Shown: one piece after another, positions 7,422-14,642 of the stretch
Position numbering within the stretch: position 1 is the first letter of the stretch
Layout of the letters: each line of letters starts with the position of its first letter
Assembly (NCBI GenBank): GCA_964556005.1
Contig: CAZKUR010000095.1
Coordinates: 1-14,642, forward strand
Direction: 5' to 3'
DNA length: 14,642 bases
From: CAZKUR01 sp964556005
GTDB lineage: Bacteria > Bacteroidota > Ignavibacteria > Ignavibacteriales > Ignavibacteriaceae
The notes under the pieces: model-generated
Told to the model about the DNA's origin: nothing
What the model saw: only the letters and a program-made list of their open reading frames with translations
The model's database searches: none
Translations under genes and position numbers: made by a program

Positions 7422-7976
7422 TTATCCGAATGTAAAATTTTTTACAGGCATAATTTGTGTAAAATCATCATTCAATTCAACAAGGTCTAAGTTGTCAACC
7501 GTGCATTGAAAATCAAGATTCAACGATTTTGCTTCCGCTAATGACTGCCGGTAAGTATCCTCATCGAAAATAAGTTCCTCGGGATTTTTTATATCATATT
7601 CAGATTGGTTTTTCAAAAATAATCCGAGGCTAATATGCGGAATGAATTCAATATCATCCCTGCGGTATTGCGAAAAGAAACCGGAATAAATTTCATTGTA
7701 AAGTTTCTTAATATCCTGTTCGCCTTCTTTTAAAGTTAAGAATAACCAATAATCCCATGATTTTTTTAATTCGCCGAAATGGATTTGAAATGATTTTTGT
7801 TTTTTTAATATGTTTTCGATGTGTTTAATTATTCTTCCTTGCAATGCCAAATCCGGGATTGGAAACATTATAGTCATATGAGGGTTAATCAGATTAAAAG
7901 TCGGATCATGCTTTTGACGGATTTTGTTTATTTCATTGATTTTTGTTCTGGGGAAGAAAACTAAGGCGTAGTACAT
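7422..7976 (-). CDS. 2H phosphoesterase superfamily protein (2'-5' RNA ligase-like)
   Basis: A 184-residue cytoplasmic protein with the two H-x-T/S motifs that define the 2H superfamily. These are PHMTIMFP (His33, Thr35) and PHISLGLF (His114, Ser116), placed about 80 residues apart as expected. Members hydrolyse or form 2'-5' or cyclic phosphodiester bonds, for example in RNA end repair or nucleotide signal breakdown. The substrate here cannot be told. The overall form is closest to the '2'-5' RNA ligase family protein' group of small single-domain enzymes. It is the first gene of a likely two-gene unit with the DUF6090-like gene. A weak purine run (AGAAG) precedes the ATG at 7976, and no clear promoter was found in the AT-rich gap upstream. 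Confidence 0.85.
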   Translation of the reverse strand: MYYALVFFPRTKINEINKIRQKHDPTFNLINPHMTIMFPIPDLALQGRIIKHIENILKKQKSFQIHFGELKKSWDYWLFLTLKEGEQDIKKLYNEIYSGFFSQYRRDDIEFIPHISLGLFLKNQSEYDIKNPEELIFDEDTYRQSLAEAKSLNLDFQCTVDNLDLVELNDDFTQIMPVKNFTFG

Positions 7977-8259
7977 TTCTTCTATTTACTTGGTTAGTAA
8001 AAAAAATTTCACAAAATAATTTGATAATAAAATTCTTTTATTTTATCGACAACACCATTCTTTGATTAGTTTGACAATTTCAAAATTATGCTATCTCTTT
8101 TTTAAAATAAGAAAATTCAATTTTAAATTATTAAAAAATGAATTATAGAATTATATTTTGTAGCAAATAATTACTGACCTTTGTTATATAAAAGGCAGAA
8201 TCATTTTAACATTTTCTGTACCTTTAATAACTAAAAGAAAATATTCTAAAGATTTTTCA
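7977..8259. other. AT-rich divergent intergenic region
   Basis: This gap must hold the promoters for the leftward 2H phosphoesterase gene and the rightward permease gene. It is very rich in A and T. TATATAA-type sequences near 8184-8191 are possible -10 elements for the permease, but no convincing -35 partner, operator or RNA structure could be picked out by eye. Confidence 0.4.
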
Positions 8260-9561
8260 ATGAGTAAAAATTCAGACGGTAAAATCGGCTTCCTGGAAGT
8301 TGCTTCAATAGGTGTCGGTGGGATGGTTGGCGGAGGCATTTTTGCTGTCCTCGGCCTTGCCGTTCAGCTTGCACAAGGCGGCGCGCCTGTGGCTTTTACT
8401 ATTGCCGGACTTGTTGCATTGGTAACGTCATATTCTTATACAAAACTTTCTGTTGCATTACCGAGTCAGGGAGGAACAGTTTCATTTTTAGATAAAGCAT
8501 TCGGCCCTGGGATATTCACAGGTTCATTAAATATTTTATTGTGGATAAGCTATATTGTTATGCTTTCTCTTTATTCCTATGCATTCGGAAGCTACGGCTC
8601 GGCTTTATTTCCGCAAGGTTCACAATTATTATGGAAACATATTTTAATTACCGGAAGCATAATCGGTATTTCGGTGTTAAATGTCTTCAGCGCAAAGTTA
8701 ATCGGTGAAGCTGAAGACTGGATAGTGACAATAAAATTAACCATTCTGCTGTTGTTCGTTTTTGTCGGTATTTGGGGAATCGATGGTACAAGGCTTTCAA
8801 TTTCACATTGGTCGAGTTCGATTGAAATAATAGCCGGCGGGATGATAATATTTATCGCTTATGAGGGCTTTGAATTAATTGCAAATGCCGCACAGGATGT
8901 CCGCAATCCTAAAAAAACTTTACCGCGGGCTTTTTATTCAACTGTTGTGTTCGTAATTATACTTTATATTTTAGTTGCGGTAGTTACTGTCGGAAGCCTG
9001 CCTGTCGATAAAATTATCGGAGCAAAAGATTATGCTTTGGCAATTGCAGCAAAACCGTTTTTAGGACAAGCCGGTTTCCTTTTGATTGCAATTGCCGCAC
9101 TATTATCGACATCTTCCGCTATCAACGCAACTCTTTACGGTGCAGCACGACTTAGCTACATAATAGCCAAAGACGGTGAGCTGCCTTCAATATTGGAAAA
9201 CAAAATCTGGAACAAGCCGATAGAAGGTTTATTGATTACTTCGGCTGTTACGCTAATCGTTGCAAATTTTTTTGATATATCAAGTTTATCCACGATGGGG
9301 AGTTCAGGCTTTTTATTGATTTTCGGAATGGTGAATATTGCAAATGGTAAGTTGTCAAAAGAAACCGGAAGTAAAAGCTGGCTGTCATTTTTAGGTGCGG
9401 GACTTTGTTTCGGTGCATTAGCTGCACTGATTTATCAAACGATTATGACAGCACCTTCAAATCTTTGGGTTTTGTTCTTCATGGTTCTATTTTCATTTTT
9501 GATTGAAGCAAGCTTTAGATTATTTACGGAAAGGGAAATTAAGCTGCATAATCACCATTGA
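8260..9561 (+). CDS. APC-superfamily amino acid permease
   Basis: A 433-residue inner-membrane transporter with about 12 hydrophobic segments. The first helix carries GVGGMVGGGIFAVLG, the unwound glycine-rich motif that binds the substrate carboxyl group in the amino acid/polyamine/organocation family. Helix 6 carries FIAYEGFELIANAAQDVRNP, the matching central motif followed by the conserved NPKKTLPRA loop. Helix 8 holds ALLSTSSAINATLYGAARL. These point to uptake or exchange of an amino acid or polyamine; the substrate cannot be assigned. The length is normal for the family. The ATG at 8260 has only a weak AAAGA upstream. It is transcribed alone or with the PAP2 gene 150 bp later, which seems to have its own -10-like TATAAT at 9676-9681. 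Confidence 0.9.
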   Translation: MSKNSDGKIGFLEVASIGVGGMVGGGIFAVLGLAVQLAQGGAPVAFTIAGLVALVTSYSYTKLSVALPSQGGTVSFLDKAFGPGIFTGSLNILLWISYIVMLSLYSYAFGSYGSALFPQGSQLLWKHILITGSIIGISVLNVFSAKLIGEAEDWIVTIKLTILLLFVFVGIWGIDGTRLSISHWSSSIEIIAGGMIIFIAYEGFELIANAAQDVRNPKKTLPRAFYSTVVFVIILYILVAVVTVGSLPVDKIIGAKDYALAIAAKPFLGQAGFLLIAIAALLSTSSAINATLYGAARLSYIIAKDGELPSILENKIWNKPIEGLLITSAVTLIVANFFDISSLSTMGSSGFLLIFGMVNIANGKLSKETGSKSWLSFLGAGLCFGALAALIYQTIMTAPSNLWVLFFMVLFSFLIEASFRLFTEREIKLHNHH

Positions 9562-9578
9562 AACAAGTTTATAATTCA

Positions 9579-9604
9579 AAGATTGAAAAATTACAAGATT
9601 GAAA
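9579..9604. repeat. Short direct repeat AAGATTGAAA
   Basis: The 10-mer AAGATTGAAA occurs at 9579-9588 and 9595-9604, with a further partial copy (AAGATT) at 9603-9608. The period is 16 bp. It lies in the gap between the permease and PAP2 genes and may be the remnant of a small AT-rich repeat family. No function is evident. Confidence 0.4.
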
Positions 9605-9711
9605 GATTATTTCTTCGGGAGCAATCAATTATTTAAATTTTATTAGGCACTTAGCGGGAATTTTATTAATACTTTTATAATAGAATAGACTAAAATCAAA
9701 AATATCTATCA

Positions 9712-10719
9712 ATGTTTCAAACGGAAATAAATCATTGGCTGCAATCTTTCCCCTCAGATGTTGTTACTTTTTTTATGATAAATATAACGAGAATGGGTTA
9801 CCAAAATTTTTTCACACTTGTTTTCGTTGTAATAATGTTCGGGATAAATTTCAGGAAAGGTTTTTATCTTGCACAACTCTTAATAATAAATTATGCTTTA
9901 ACCGAACTGCTGAAAAATTTATTTGCTCTTCCGCGTCCGTCAGACGCAGATTCATCTTTAAAATTATTTATTGAGAAATCAACCAATCCTTCACCTTTTT
10001 ATAAGATGGGAGCAAAATCATTTTTCAGCCTACCGCCGCAAGAAGTTATAAATTATTACCGCTCTGTTCCCGGTTATTCATTTGGACTTCCATCCGGGCA
10101 TGTTTCATCGACAACTGTTTTGTGGGGCTCCTTATATTTTTTATTTAAGAAGAACTGGATAAAAATAATTGGAATAATTATAATTTTTTTAATGACAATT
10201 TCGAGAATGTACCTCGCCAAACATTTCCTTGCAGATGTTATTGGTGGTTTTATCGTCGGTTCAATTGTCGTTGCATTTGGTTACTATGGAATTTTAAAGA
10301 ATGATAAAATCGATAAATTAATTTTGTACGAAAATATTTTCACATTTAAGAATGTAAAAAGAATAATCTGGTTGCTCTACCTGTTAGGATTTCCTTTTGT
10401 ACTGCTGTTAATTCCATCTTTAAATTTCCGGATTTCAGCAGCTTTGTTAGGAATAAATACCGGCTATATAATTTTATCGTTTAAAAGTATCCCGTCCGAT
10501 ATGGCATCAATAATTAAAAGAATTGCAAGGATTGTTCTGGCAATAGTCGTATTTATACTTTTAAGCTTCATTCTAAAATTTCTCATAAACTATTTTAATA
10601 TCGTAACCGGCTTTACATTATATATTGAGGCATTTTTAACAACAATGTTAATGGTAATTCTTACGGTAAAGTTAGGTGTGAAGTTTAAATTTTATGAATT
10701 AAACAAAACCTCAATTTAA
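9712..10719 (+). CDS. PAP2-family membrane phosphatase
   Basis: A 335-residue integral membrane protein with all three motifs of the acid phosphatase/PAP2 superfamily. These are KNLFALPRP (Lys68, Arg75, Pro76), PSGH (127-130) and SRMYLAKHFLAD (Ser164, Arg165, His171, Asp175). His130 and His171 are the expected proton donor and nucleophile. Such enzymes remove phosphate from lipid phosphates such as undecaprenyl pyrophosphate or phosphatidate, with the active site facing the periplasm. An extra C-terminal membrane region (about residues 218-325, at least four helices) extends beyond the minimal domain. No Shine-Dalgarno is seen before the ATG. TATAAT at 9676-9681, 30 bp upstream, is a possible -10 without a clear -35. 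The exact lipid substrate is unknown. Confidence 0.88.
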   Translation: MFQTEINHWLQSFPSDVVTFFMINITRMGYQNFFTLVFVVIMFGINFRKGFYLAQLLIINYALTELLKNLFALPRPSDADSSLKLFIEKSTNPSPFYKMGAKSFFSLPPQEVINYYRSVPGYSFGLPSGHVSSTTVLWGSLYFLFKKNWIKIIGIIIIFLMTISRMYLAKHFLADVIGGFIVGSIVVAFGYYGILKNDKIDKLILYENIFTFKNVKRIIWLLYLLGFPFVLLLIPSLNFRISAALLGINTGYIILSFKSIPSDMASIIKRIARIVLAIVVFILLSFILKFLINYFNIVTGFTLYIEAFLTTMLMVILTVKLGVKFKFYELNKTSI

Positions 10720-10726
10720 AATTGAG
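10710..10726. repeat. Perfect inverted repeat at the PAP2 stop codon
   Basis: CTCAATTT, one central A, then AAATTGAG. The 8-bp arms span the TAA stop (10717-10719). It lies between convergent genes, but the arms leave almost no loop and no T-run follows, so it is not a convincing terminator. It could be a protein site or chance. Confidence 0.4.
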
Positions 10727-10817
10727 AGATGACATCTTTGTTCAAAAGAAAAGCGGTTATATGCAGCCTTAAAGATTTCACTTCGCTTTATGTCCTGCTA
10801 ACATTAAAGGTCTCCGA

Positions 10818-11753
10818 TTATATTTCAATTAACTTCTGCTTTTTCTTCTGCGCTAAATGTTCAACAACATTACCAATGATTTCCTGTTTCAGTGTTTCAA
10901 GCATTCTTGTTTTTACAAAATGACGATACGTAATAAGACTGATTTCACGAACAGGCACAGGCGGCTTGAATTCCCTGATATTATTTTTTTGCTTTACACT
11001 TAAATGCTGAACAGCTAATTCCGGGAGAATCGTTATTCCTTCATATTGATCGACCATTTTGATTAGTGAATCAATACTGCCTGCCTCATATTCAAGATTG
11101 CTGTTAGTAATTTCTTTCTTTTTCAGTTCACACAAGTTAACAATTTGCGAACGGAGACAATGTCCTTCTTCCAGGAGCCACAAGTGATTAAGATTAATAT
11201 CTTCTGCGAGTAGATATTTTTTGTTCAACACGGTTTCGTCCTTTGAAGCATAAACAAAAAACTCTTCATTATATAATGGCTGTTCCAATATTGAAGAATT
11301 ATTAAGAGGCGTTGCAAGAATTCCGACGTCAAGAATATTTTTCTCAAGCTTTTCGATTATATGTTCCGTAGTAAATTCCCAGATTTTTACTTTTATTTCC
11401 GGGTATTTCTTTAGAAATTGTTTCAGGAAAACCGGAAGCAGAAAAGGTGCAACTGTGGGAATAATTCCAATCTTTAATTCTCCTTTCAACTCGCCCTTAA
11501 TGGAATAAGCAATTTCTTTCAGCATCCCGGCTTCTTTTAAGATTTTTTTTGCCTGCTGAATAATTTCACTTCCGGCTTCTGTAAGAATAACAGGCTGTTT
11601 GCTCCTGTCGAATATCATAAGGTGTAATTCATCTTCCAGTTTATGAATCATCATGCTCAATGTAGGTTGTGTCACACAGCAAGCCTCGGCCGCTTTGGCA
11701 AAATGCCGGTGCGTATCGACTGCTATTATGTACTCTAATTGCTGCAAATTCAT
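10818..11753 (-). CDS. oxyR: Hydrogen-peroxide-sensing LysR-family activator OxyR
   Basis: A 311-residue LysR-type regulator. Residues 1-60 are the winged helix-turn-helix (MNLQQLEYIIAVDTHRHFAKAAEACCVTQPTLSMMIHKLE). A linker helix and a two-lobed effector domain (about 90-300) follow. The motif EEGHCLRSQIVNLC gives Cys199 and Cys208, the same positions and spacing as the peroxide-reactive C199 and C208 of E. coli OxyR. This strongly supports redox sensing rather than ligand binding. It is divergent from katG across 119 bp, the classical arrangement in which oxidised OxyR activates katG. An OxyR-like box lies 3 bp upstream of this start codon and would allow autorepression. No Shine-Dalgarno is visible; the start is set by the standard LysR N-terminus. 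Confidence 0.93.
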   Translation of the reverse strand: MNLQQLEYIIAVDTHRHFAKAAEACCVTQPTLSMMIHKLEDELHLMIFDRSKQPVILTEAGSEIIQQAKKILKEAGMLKEIAYSIKGELKGELKIGIIPTVAPFLLPVFLKQFLKKYPEIKVKIWEFTTEHIIEKLEKNILDVGILATPLNNSSILEQPLYNEEFFVYASKDETVLNKKYLLAEDINLNHLWLLEEGHCLRSQIVNLCELKKKEITNSNLEYEAGSIDSLIKMVDQYEGITILPELAVQHLSVKQKNNIREFKPPVPVREISLITYRHFVKTRMLETLKQEIIGNVVEHLAQKKKQKLIEI

Positions 11754-11756
11754 ATT

Positions 11757-11792
11757 ATAGATATTATTTATAATATTATAGAAAACATCAAT
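11757..11792. promoter_or_regulatory. Candidate OxyR binding site
   Basis: The known OxyR motif is two ATAGnTnnnAnCTAT elements 7 bp apart. Here ATAGATATTATTTAT (11757-11771) fits 9 of the 10 fixed bases. ATAGAAAACATCAAT (11778-11792) fits 7-8 of 10, with a 6-bp gap. The site abuts the katG -35 hexamer and begins 3 bp from the oxyR start codon, which suits activation of katG and autorepression of oxyR. The AT-rich setting raises the chance of accidental matches. Confidence 0.5.
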
Positions 11793-11821
11793 TTGATTGA
11801 TTCTAAAATAATTAATACTTT
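11793..11821 (+). promoter_or_regulatory. Candidate katG promoter
   Basis: TTGATT (11793-11798) as -35, a 17-bp spacer and TACTTT (11816-11821) as a poor -10. A weak core promoter placed right after an activator site is what OxyR-dependent control would require. The predicted leader to the ATG at 11873 is about 45 bases, with AGG at 11862-11864 as ribosome binding site. Confidence 0.4.
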
Positions 11822-11872
11822 TATGTAAACAAAAAATTTAATTGATTATTTATAAACAAACAGGTATTAAAA

Positions 11873-14059
11873 ATGGAAAATAATTCGAACAATGAAAGTA
11901 AGTGTCCGGTTATAGGGCATGGCGCTGGCGGCGGTACAACAAACCGCGACTGGTGGCCAAATAAATTGAATTTGAATATCCTGCGTCAACATTCTTCCAA
12001 GTCTAATCCGATGGGTGAAGAGTTCAACTACGCTGAGGAGTTTAAAAAATTAGACTTAAATGCTGTAAAAAAAGATCTCTTGGATCTGATGACCGATTCT
12101 AAAGATTGGTGGCCGGCCGATTTTGGTCACTATGGCCCTTTCTTTATTCGTATGGCATGGCACAGCGCAGGTACTTACCGCATTGCTGATGGACGCGGCG
12201 GCGGCGGTACCGGCGCTCAACGCTTTGAACCGCTTAATAGCTGGCCTGACAATGTGAACCTCGACAAAGCACGCAGGTTGATTTGGCCGGTTAAACAGAA
12301 ATACGGAAAGAAAATTTCCTGGGCCGACCTGATTATCCTCGCCGGTAACTGTGCCCTTGAGTCAATGGGCTTCAAGACTTTTGGTTTCGGCGGAGGACGT
12401 GTAGATACATGGGAACCTTTGCAAGACATCTACTGGGGTTCGGAAGGAGAGTGGCTTGGAGATAATCGTTACACAGGCGACCGGGATCTGGAGAATCCAC
12501 TTGCTGCGGTTCAGATGGGTCTGATCTATGTGAACCCTGAAGGTCCGAACGGAAATCCTGATCCTATTGCAGCAGCCCGTGACATTCGCGAAACCTTTCG
12601 GCGTATGGCTATGAATGATGAAGAAACTGTCGCGCTTATTGCAGGAGGGCATACATTCGGTAAAGCTCATGGCGCTGCCGATCCAAACAAATATGTCGGA
12701 CCGGAACCCGCAGGTGCAAGTATTGAAGAGCAGGGCCTTGGATGGAAAAGCAGTTTCGGCTCAGGCCATGGTGACGACACAATCGGCGGCGGCCCGGAAG
12801 TTACCTGGACCACAACACCTACAAAATGGAGCAACAATTTCTTTGAGAATCTTTTCGGCTACGAATGGGAATTAACAACAAGTCCGGCCGGTGCCAAGCA
12901 GTGGGTTGCAAAGGATGGTCCTGAAGCAGTACCGTCTGCTCAAGATCCGTCAAAGAAACATAAACCAACCATGCTTACAACTGATCTCTCTTTGCGTTTC
13001 GATCCTGCTTACGAAAAAATTTCAAGACGCTTCTACGAGAATCCAGATGAGTTTGCAGATGCGTTTGCCCGTGCATGGTTTAAATTGACTCACCGAGATA
13101 TGGGCCCGATCGCACGCTATCTTGGTCCGGAAGTTCCCGAAGAAGATCTGATTTGGCAAGATCCTATCCCGGCTGTTACTCATAAAGTAATTGGTAAAAA
13201 AGATATCTCTGAACTAAAGGATAAGATACTTGATTCAGGTTTATCTGTCTCTCAACTGGTATCAACTGCTTGGGCATCAGCATCAACATTCCGGGGTTCC
13301 GATAAACGAGGCGGCGCAAATGGTGCACGAATTCAACTTGCACCACAGAAAGATTGGGAAGTTAACAACCCGACCCAGCTTGCAAAAGTGCTGAAGAAGC
13401 TTAAGAATATCCAAAAAGAATTCAACAACGCACAATCCGGTAAAAAGAAAGTTTCACTTGCCGATCTGATAGTTTTAGGTGGATGCGCAGCAGTTGAAAA
13501 GGCAGCAAAGAAAGCCGGTTATGATGTAAAAGTACCTTTCACTCCGGGACGCGGCGATGCACTGCAAGAGCAGACTGATGTTGAATCATTTGCTGTTCTC
13601 GAACCAAATGCAGACGGGTTTCGTAATTATCTGAGAACCAAATACATGGCATCAACAGAAGAAATGCTGGTTGACCGTGCACAGCTTTTAACTCTTACAC
13701 CGCCGGAGCTGACAGTCCTAATTGGCGGTATGCGTGTGCTTAACACAAACTTTGATGGCTCCAAACACGGTGTGTTTACAAATAAACCTGGAACACTTAC
13801 TAACGACTTTTTTGTTAACCTGCTTGATTTGAACACAACGTGGAAGACAGTTTCCGAAGAAGTGTTTGAAGGTAGTGACCATAAAACAGGCAAAGTAAAA
13901 TGGACTGGCACCCGTGTCGATCTTATCTTTGGCTCAAATTCAGAGCTTCGCGCTCTTGCTGAAGTTTACGCAAGTTCCGACGCGCAGAAAAAGTTTGTGA
14001 ACGACTTTGTAGCAGCATGGAACAAAGTAATGAATCTTGACCGGTTTGATCTGGATTAA
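11873..14059 (+). CDS. katG: Catalase-peroxidase KatG
   Basis: A 728-residue haem enzyme that destroys hydrogen peroxide (catalase and broad peroxidase activity). The N-terminal haem domain has RMAWHSAGTYR with Arg93, Trp96 and distal His97. Tyr219 (MGLIYVNPEGPNG) and Met245 (FRRMAMNDEET) complete the Trp-Tyr-Met covalent adduct needed for catalase activity. Proximal His260 lies in GGHTFGKAHG. The haem-less C-terminal repeat is intact and includes TFRGSDKRGGANGARI, which supplies the mobile arginine. No signal peptide; cytoplasmic. IGGGPEVTW replaces the TSGLE-type stretch around the position of M. tuberculosis Ser315, giving glycine there. The coding sequence is clearly richer in G and C than its neighbours, which may reflect transfer or selection for high expression. 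It is divergent from oxyR and ends at a strong terminator, so it is monocistronic. Confidence 0.98.
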   Translation: MENNSNNESKCPVIGHGAGGGTTNRDWWPNKLNLNILRQHSSKSNPMGEEFNYAEEFKKLDLNAVKKDLLDLMTDSKDWWPADFGHYGPFFIRMAWHSAGTYRIADGRGGGGTGAQRFEPLNSWPDNVNLDKARRLIWPVKQKYGKKISWADLIILAGNCALESMGFKTFGFGGGRVDTWEPLQDIYWGSEGEWLGDNRYTGDRDLENPLAAVQMGLIYVNPEGPNGNPDPIAAARDIRETFRRMAMNDEETVALIAGGHTFGKAHGAADPNKYVGPEPAGASIEEQGLGWKSSFGSGHGDDTIGGGPEVTWTTTPTKWSNNFFENLFGYEWELTTSPAGAKQWVAKDGPEAVPSAQDPSKKHKPTMLTTDLSLRFDPAYEKISRRFYENPDEFADAFARAWFKLTHRDMGPIARYLGPEVPEEDLIWQDPIPAVTHKVIGKKDISELKDKILDSGLSVSQLVSTAWASASTFRGSDKRGGANGARIQLAPQKDWEVNNPTQLAKVLKKLKNIQKEFNNAQSGKKKVSLADLIVLGGCAAVEKAAKKAGYDVKVPFTPGRGDALQEQTDVESFAVLEPNADGFRNYLRTKYMASTEEMLVDRAQLLTLTPPELTVLIGGMRVLNTNFDGSKHGVFTNKPGTLTNDFFVNLLDLNTTWKTVSEEVFEGSDHKTGKVKWTGTRVDLIFGSNSELRALAEVYASSDAQKKFVNDFVAAWNKVMNLDRFDLD

Positions 14060-14085
14060 TTTTGGTTCTTTAAAGAAGTGGTTAT

Positions 14086-14116
14086 AAAGGCAGACCAGCA
14101 ACGGTCTGCCTTTTTT
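14086..14116 (+). terminator. Intrinsic terminator of katG
   Basis: A perfect 8-bp stem GGCAGACC (14089-14096) / GGTCTGCC (14103-14110) encloses loop AGCAAC and is followed by six T. Three A before the stem could extend pairing into the T run. It lies 27 bases after the katG stop. Confidence 0.95.
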
Positions 14117-14379
14117 AATTTACATACTTTAGGATTGGGACATAGTGTAACAGTAAAATTAGTTCCGCAACAGCTACGATTGATACACTCAGTTTTAAAT
14201 TGATCAAAAAAATTAGATGGATGAGCGGATACCGCCTTTATTTCAGAAAATGTAGACAATTATTTATATAGAACTTTGGATGTCGGGTTTAATTTTAAAA
14301 GTTTAACTTCAGGAAGCTATGTGCAAATGAAGAAGTATGCACCTCATTTGGAAAAACTTTTTGCCGGTTTTATATAATC
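14117..14379. other. Intergenic region with no clear gene
   Basis: This lies between the katG terminator and the leftward CULT gene. A plus-strand open stretch without a good start or ribosome binding site runs from 14225 to the TAA at 14375-14377 (it ends KKYAPHLEKLFAGFI). It could be the tail of a decayed gene. No transposon end, RNA gene or promoter was recognised. Confidence 0.35.
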
Positions 14380-14642
14380 TCAATTAAAAAGTGCTAACCC
14401 TTTTACAAGCCTGGATTTGATCAATCCATAAAATGAAAACTTCCCCGAATATTTCCATCCAAGGTGAAGCCCGCACCGGCTGCAAAATGCATATGACCAT
14501 GAATGATTTTTAAACCAGGTGAATTCCAAAGTTGGACTTCCTTCTACACGGCAGCCGTCTGCAGTACGGAAAGTAATGATATCGAAAACATATCCTTTAG
14601 GATTTGTAAATTGAAATTCAGTTTCACCATCATACGCGAACC
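14380..14642 (-). CDS. CULT-domain protein (cereblon-like ligand-binding fold), partial, N-terminus beyond window
   Basis: The open frame enters from the right edge and gives 86 C-terminal residues before TGA at 14380-14382. FQFTNPKGYVFDIITF, GSPTLEFTWF, HSWSYAFCSRCGLHLGWKYSG and FYGLIKSRLV in order match the CULT domain. That fold in human cereblon binds thalidomide and C-terminal cyclic imides, and it also occurs as small stand-alone bacterial proteins. Trp42, Trp48 and Trp62 (fragment numbering) have the same spacing (6 and 14) as cereblon W380, W386 and W400. Cys53/Cys56 correspond to zinc ligands C391/C394, and Tyr64 replaces F402. The first CxxC pair should lie in the missing N-terminal part of roughly 35-40 residues. 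The protein ends just after the domain, so it is a single-domain form. Its cellular role in bacteria is unknown; cyclic-imide or damaged-protein recognition is one idea. Confidence 0.85.
   Translation of the reverse strand, partial: FAYDGETEFQFTNPKGYVFDIITFRTADGCRVEGSPTLEFTWFKNHSWSYAFCSRCGLHLGWKYSGKFSFYGLIKSRLVKGLALFN

Noticed and set aside
9735..9974. Open frame inside the PAP2 gene in another frame
   Set aside because: Covered by the PAP2 gene with complete catalytic motifs.
10755..10796. AAAGCG...CGCTTT inverted repeat between the PAP2 and oxyR genes
   Set aside because: Six-bp arms around a long loop and no T-run; too weak for a terminator call.
10729..10923. Plus-strand open frame of 64 codons after the PAP2 gene
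   Set aside because: It overlaps the 3' end of oxyR antisense, lacks a ribosome binding site and has no recognisable features.
12217..13911. Several open frames antisense to or out of frame with katG
   Set aside because: All lie inside the firmly identified katG coding sequence and show no domain-like pattern; they result from its GC-richer codons.
14056..14259. Minus-strand open frame of 67 codons over the katG terminator
   Set aside because: It reads through the terminator hairpin, has no ribosome binding site and resembles no family; judged chance.

Overview
The window looks like chromosomal DNA of an AT-rich Gram-negative bacterium of the Bacteroidota/Ignavibacteriota kind. The basis is a TonB-dependent receptor with an N-terminal carboxypeptidase-regulatory-like domain, a DUF6090-like membrane protein, weak Shine-Dalgarno signals on many genes, and strongly A/T-ending codons. 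Phylum placement is inference from gene content, and I lean to an Ignavibacteria-like lineage because two promoters here are good classical TTGACA/TATAAT types. No tRNA, rRNA, CRISPR array or insertion sequence was seen.

Left part (1-4515, all minus strand): a five-gene cluster read right to left. It encodes a six-helix membrane protein, a small winged-helix repressor-like protein (GTG start, 4-bp overlap), a secreted TPR-like protein, a TonB-dependent outer-membrane receptor and a CPBP intramembrane protease cut by the window edge. A 24-bp three-half-site element (TAAAGT/ACTTTA) occurs almost identically in front of the first gene and in front of the TPR gene. It is the best candidate operator for the winged-helix protein, so regulator, membrane partner and receptor module probably form one regulon.

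Middle (4626-7976, minus): a MerR/GyrI-type regulator with a 19-bp-spacer promoter is followed 18 bp later by a BtrH-like cysteine acyltransferase/hydrolase with a C-terminal DUF4872-like region. Next comes a pair made of a 2H phosphoesterase (2'-5' RNA ligase-like) and a DUF6090-like anchored protein. Then (8260-10719, plus) come an APC-family amino acid permease and a PAP2 lipid phosphatase.

Right part (10818-14116): a divergent oxyR-katG peroxide-defence pair. OxyR keeps the redox cysteines at positions 199 and 208. An OxyR-like box lies between the genes directly upstream of the katG -35 element, and katG ends at a strong intrinsic terminator. katG is visibly richer in G+C than its surroundings.

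The most unusual item is at the right edge (14380-14642, minus). It is the C-terminal 86 residues of a stand-alone CULT-domain protein, the fold of the thalidomide-binding domain of cereblon. Its three-tryptophan cage and second zinc CxxC have exactly the spacing known from human cereblon.
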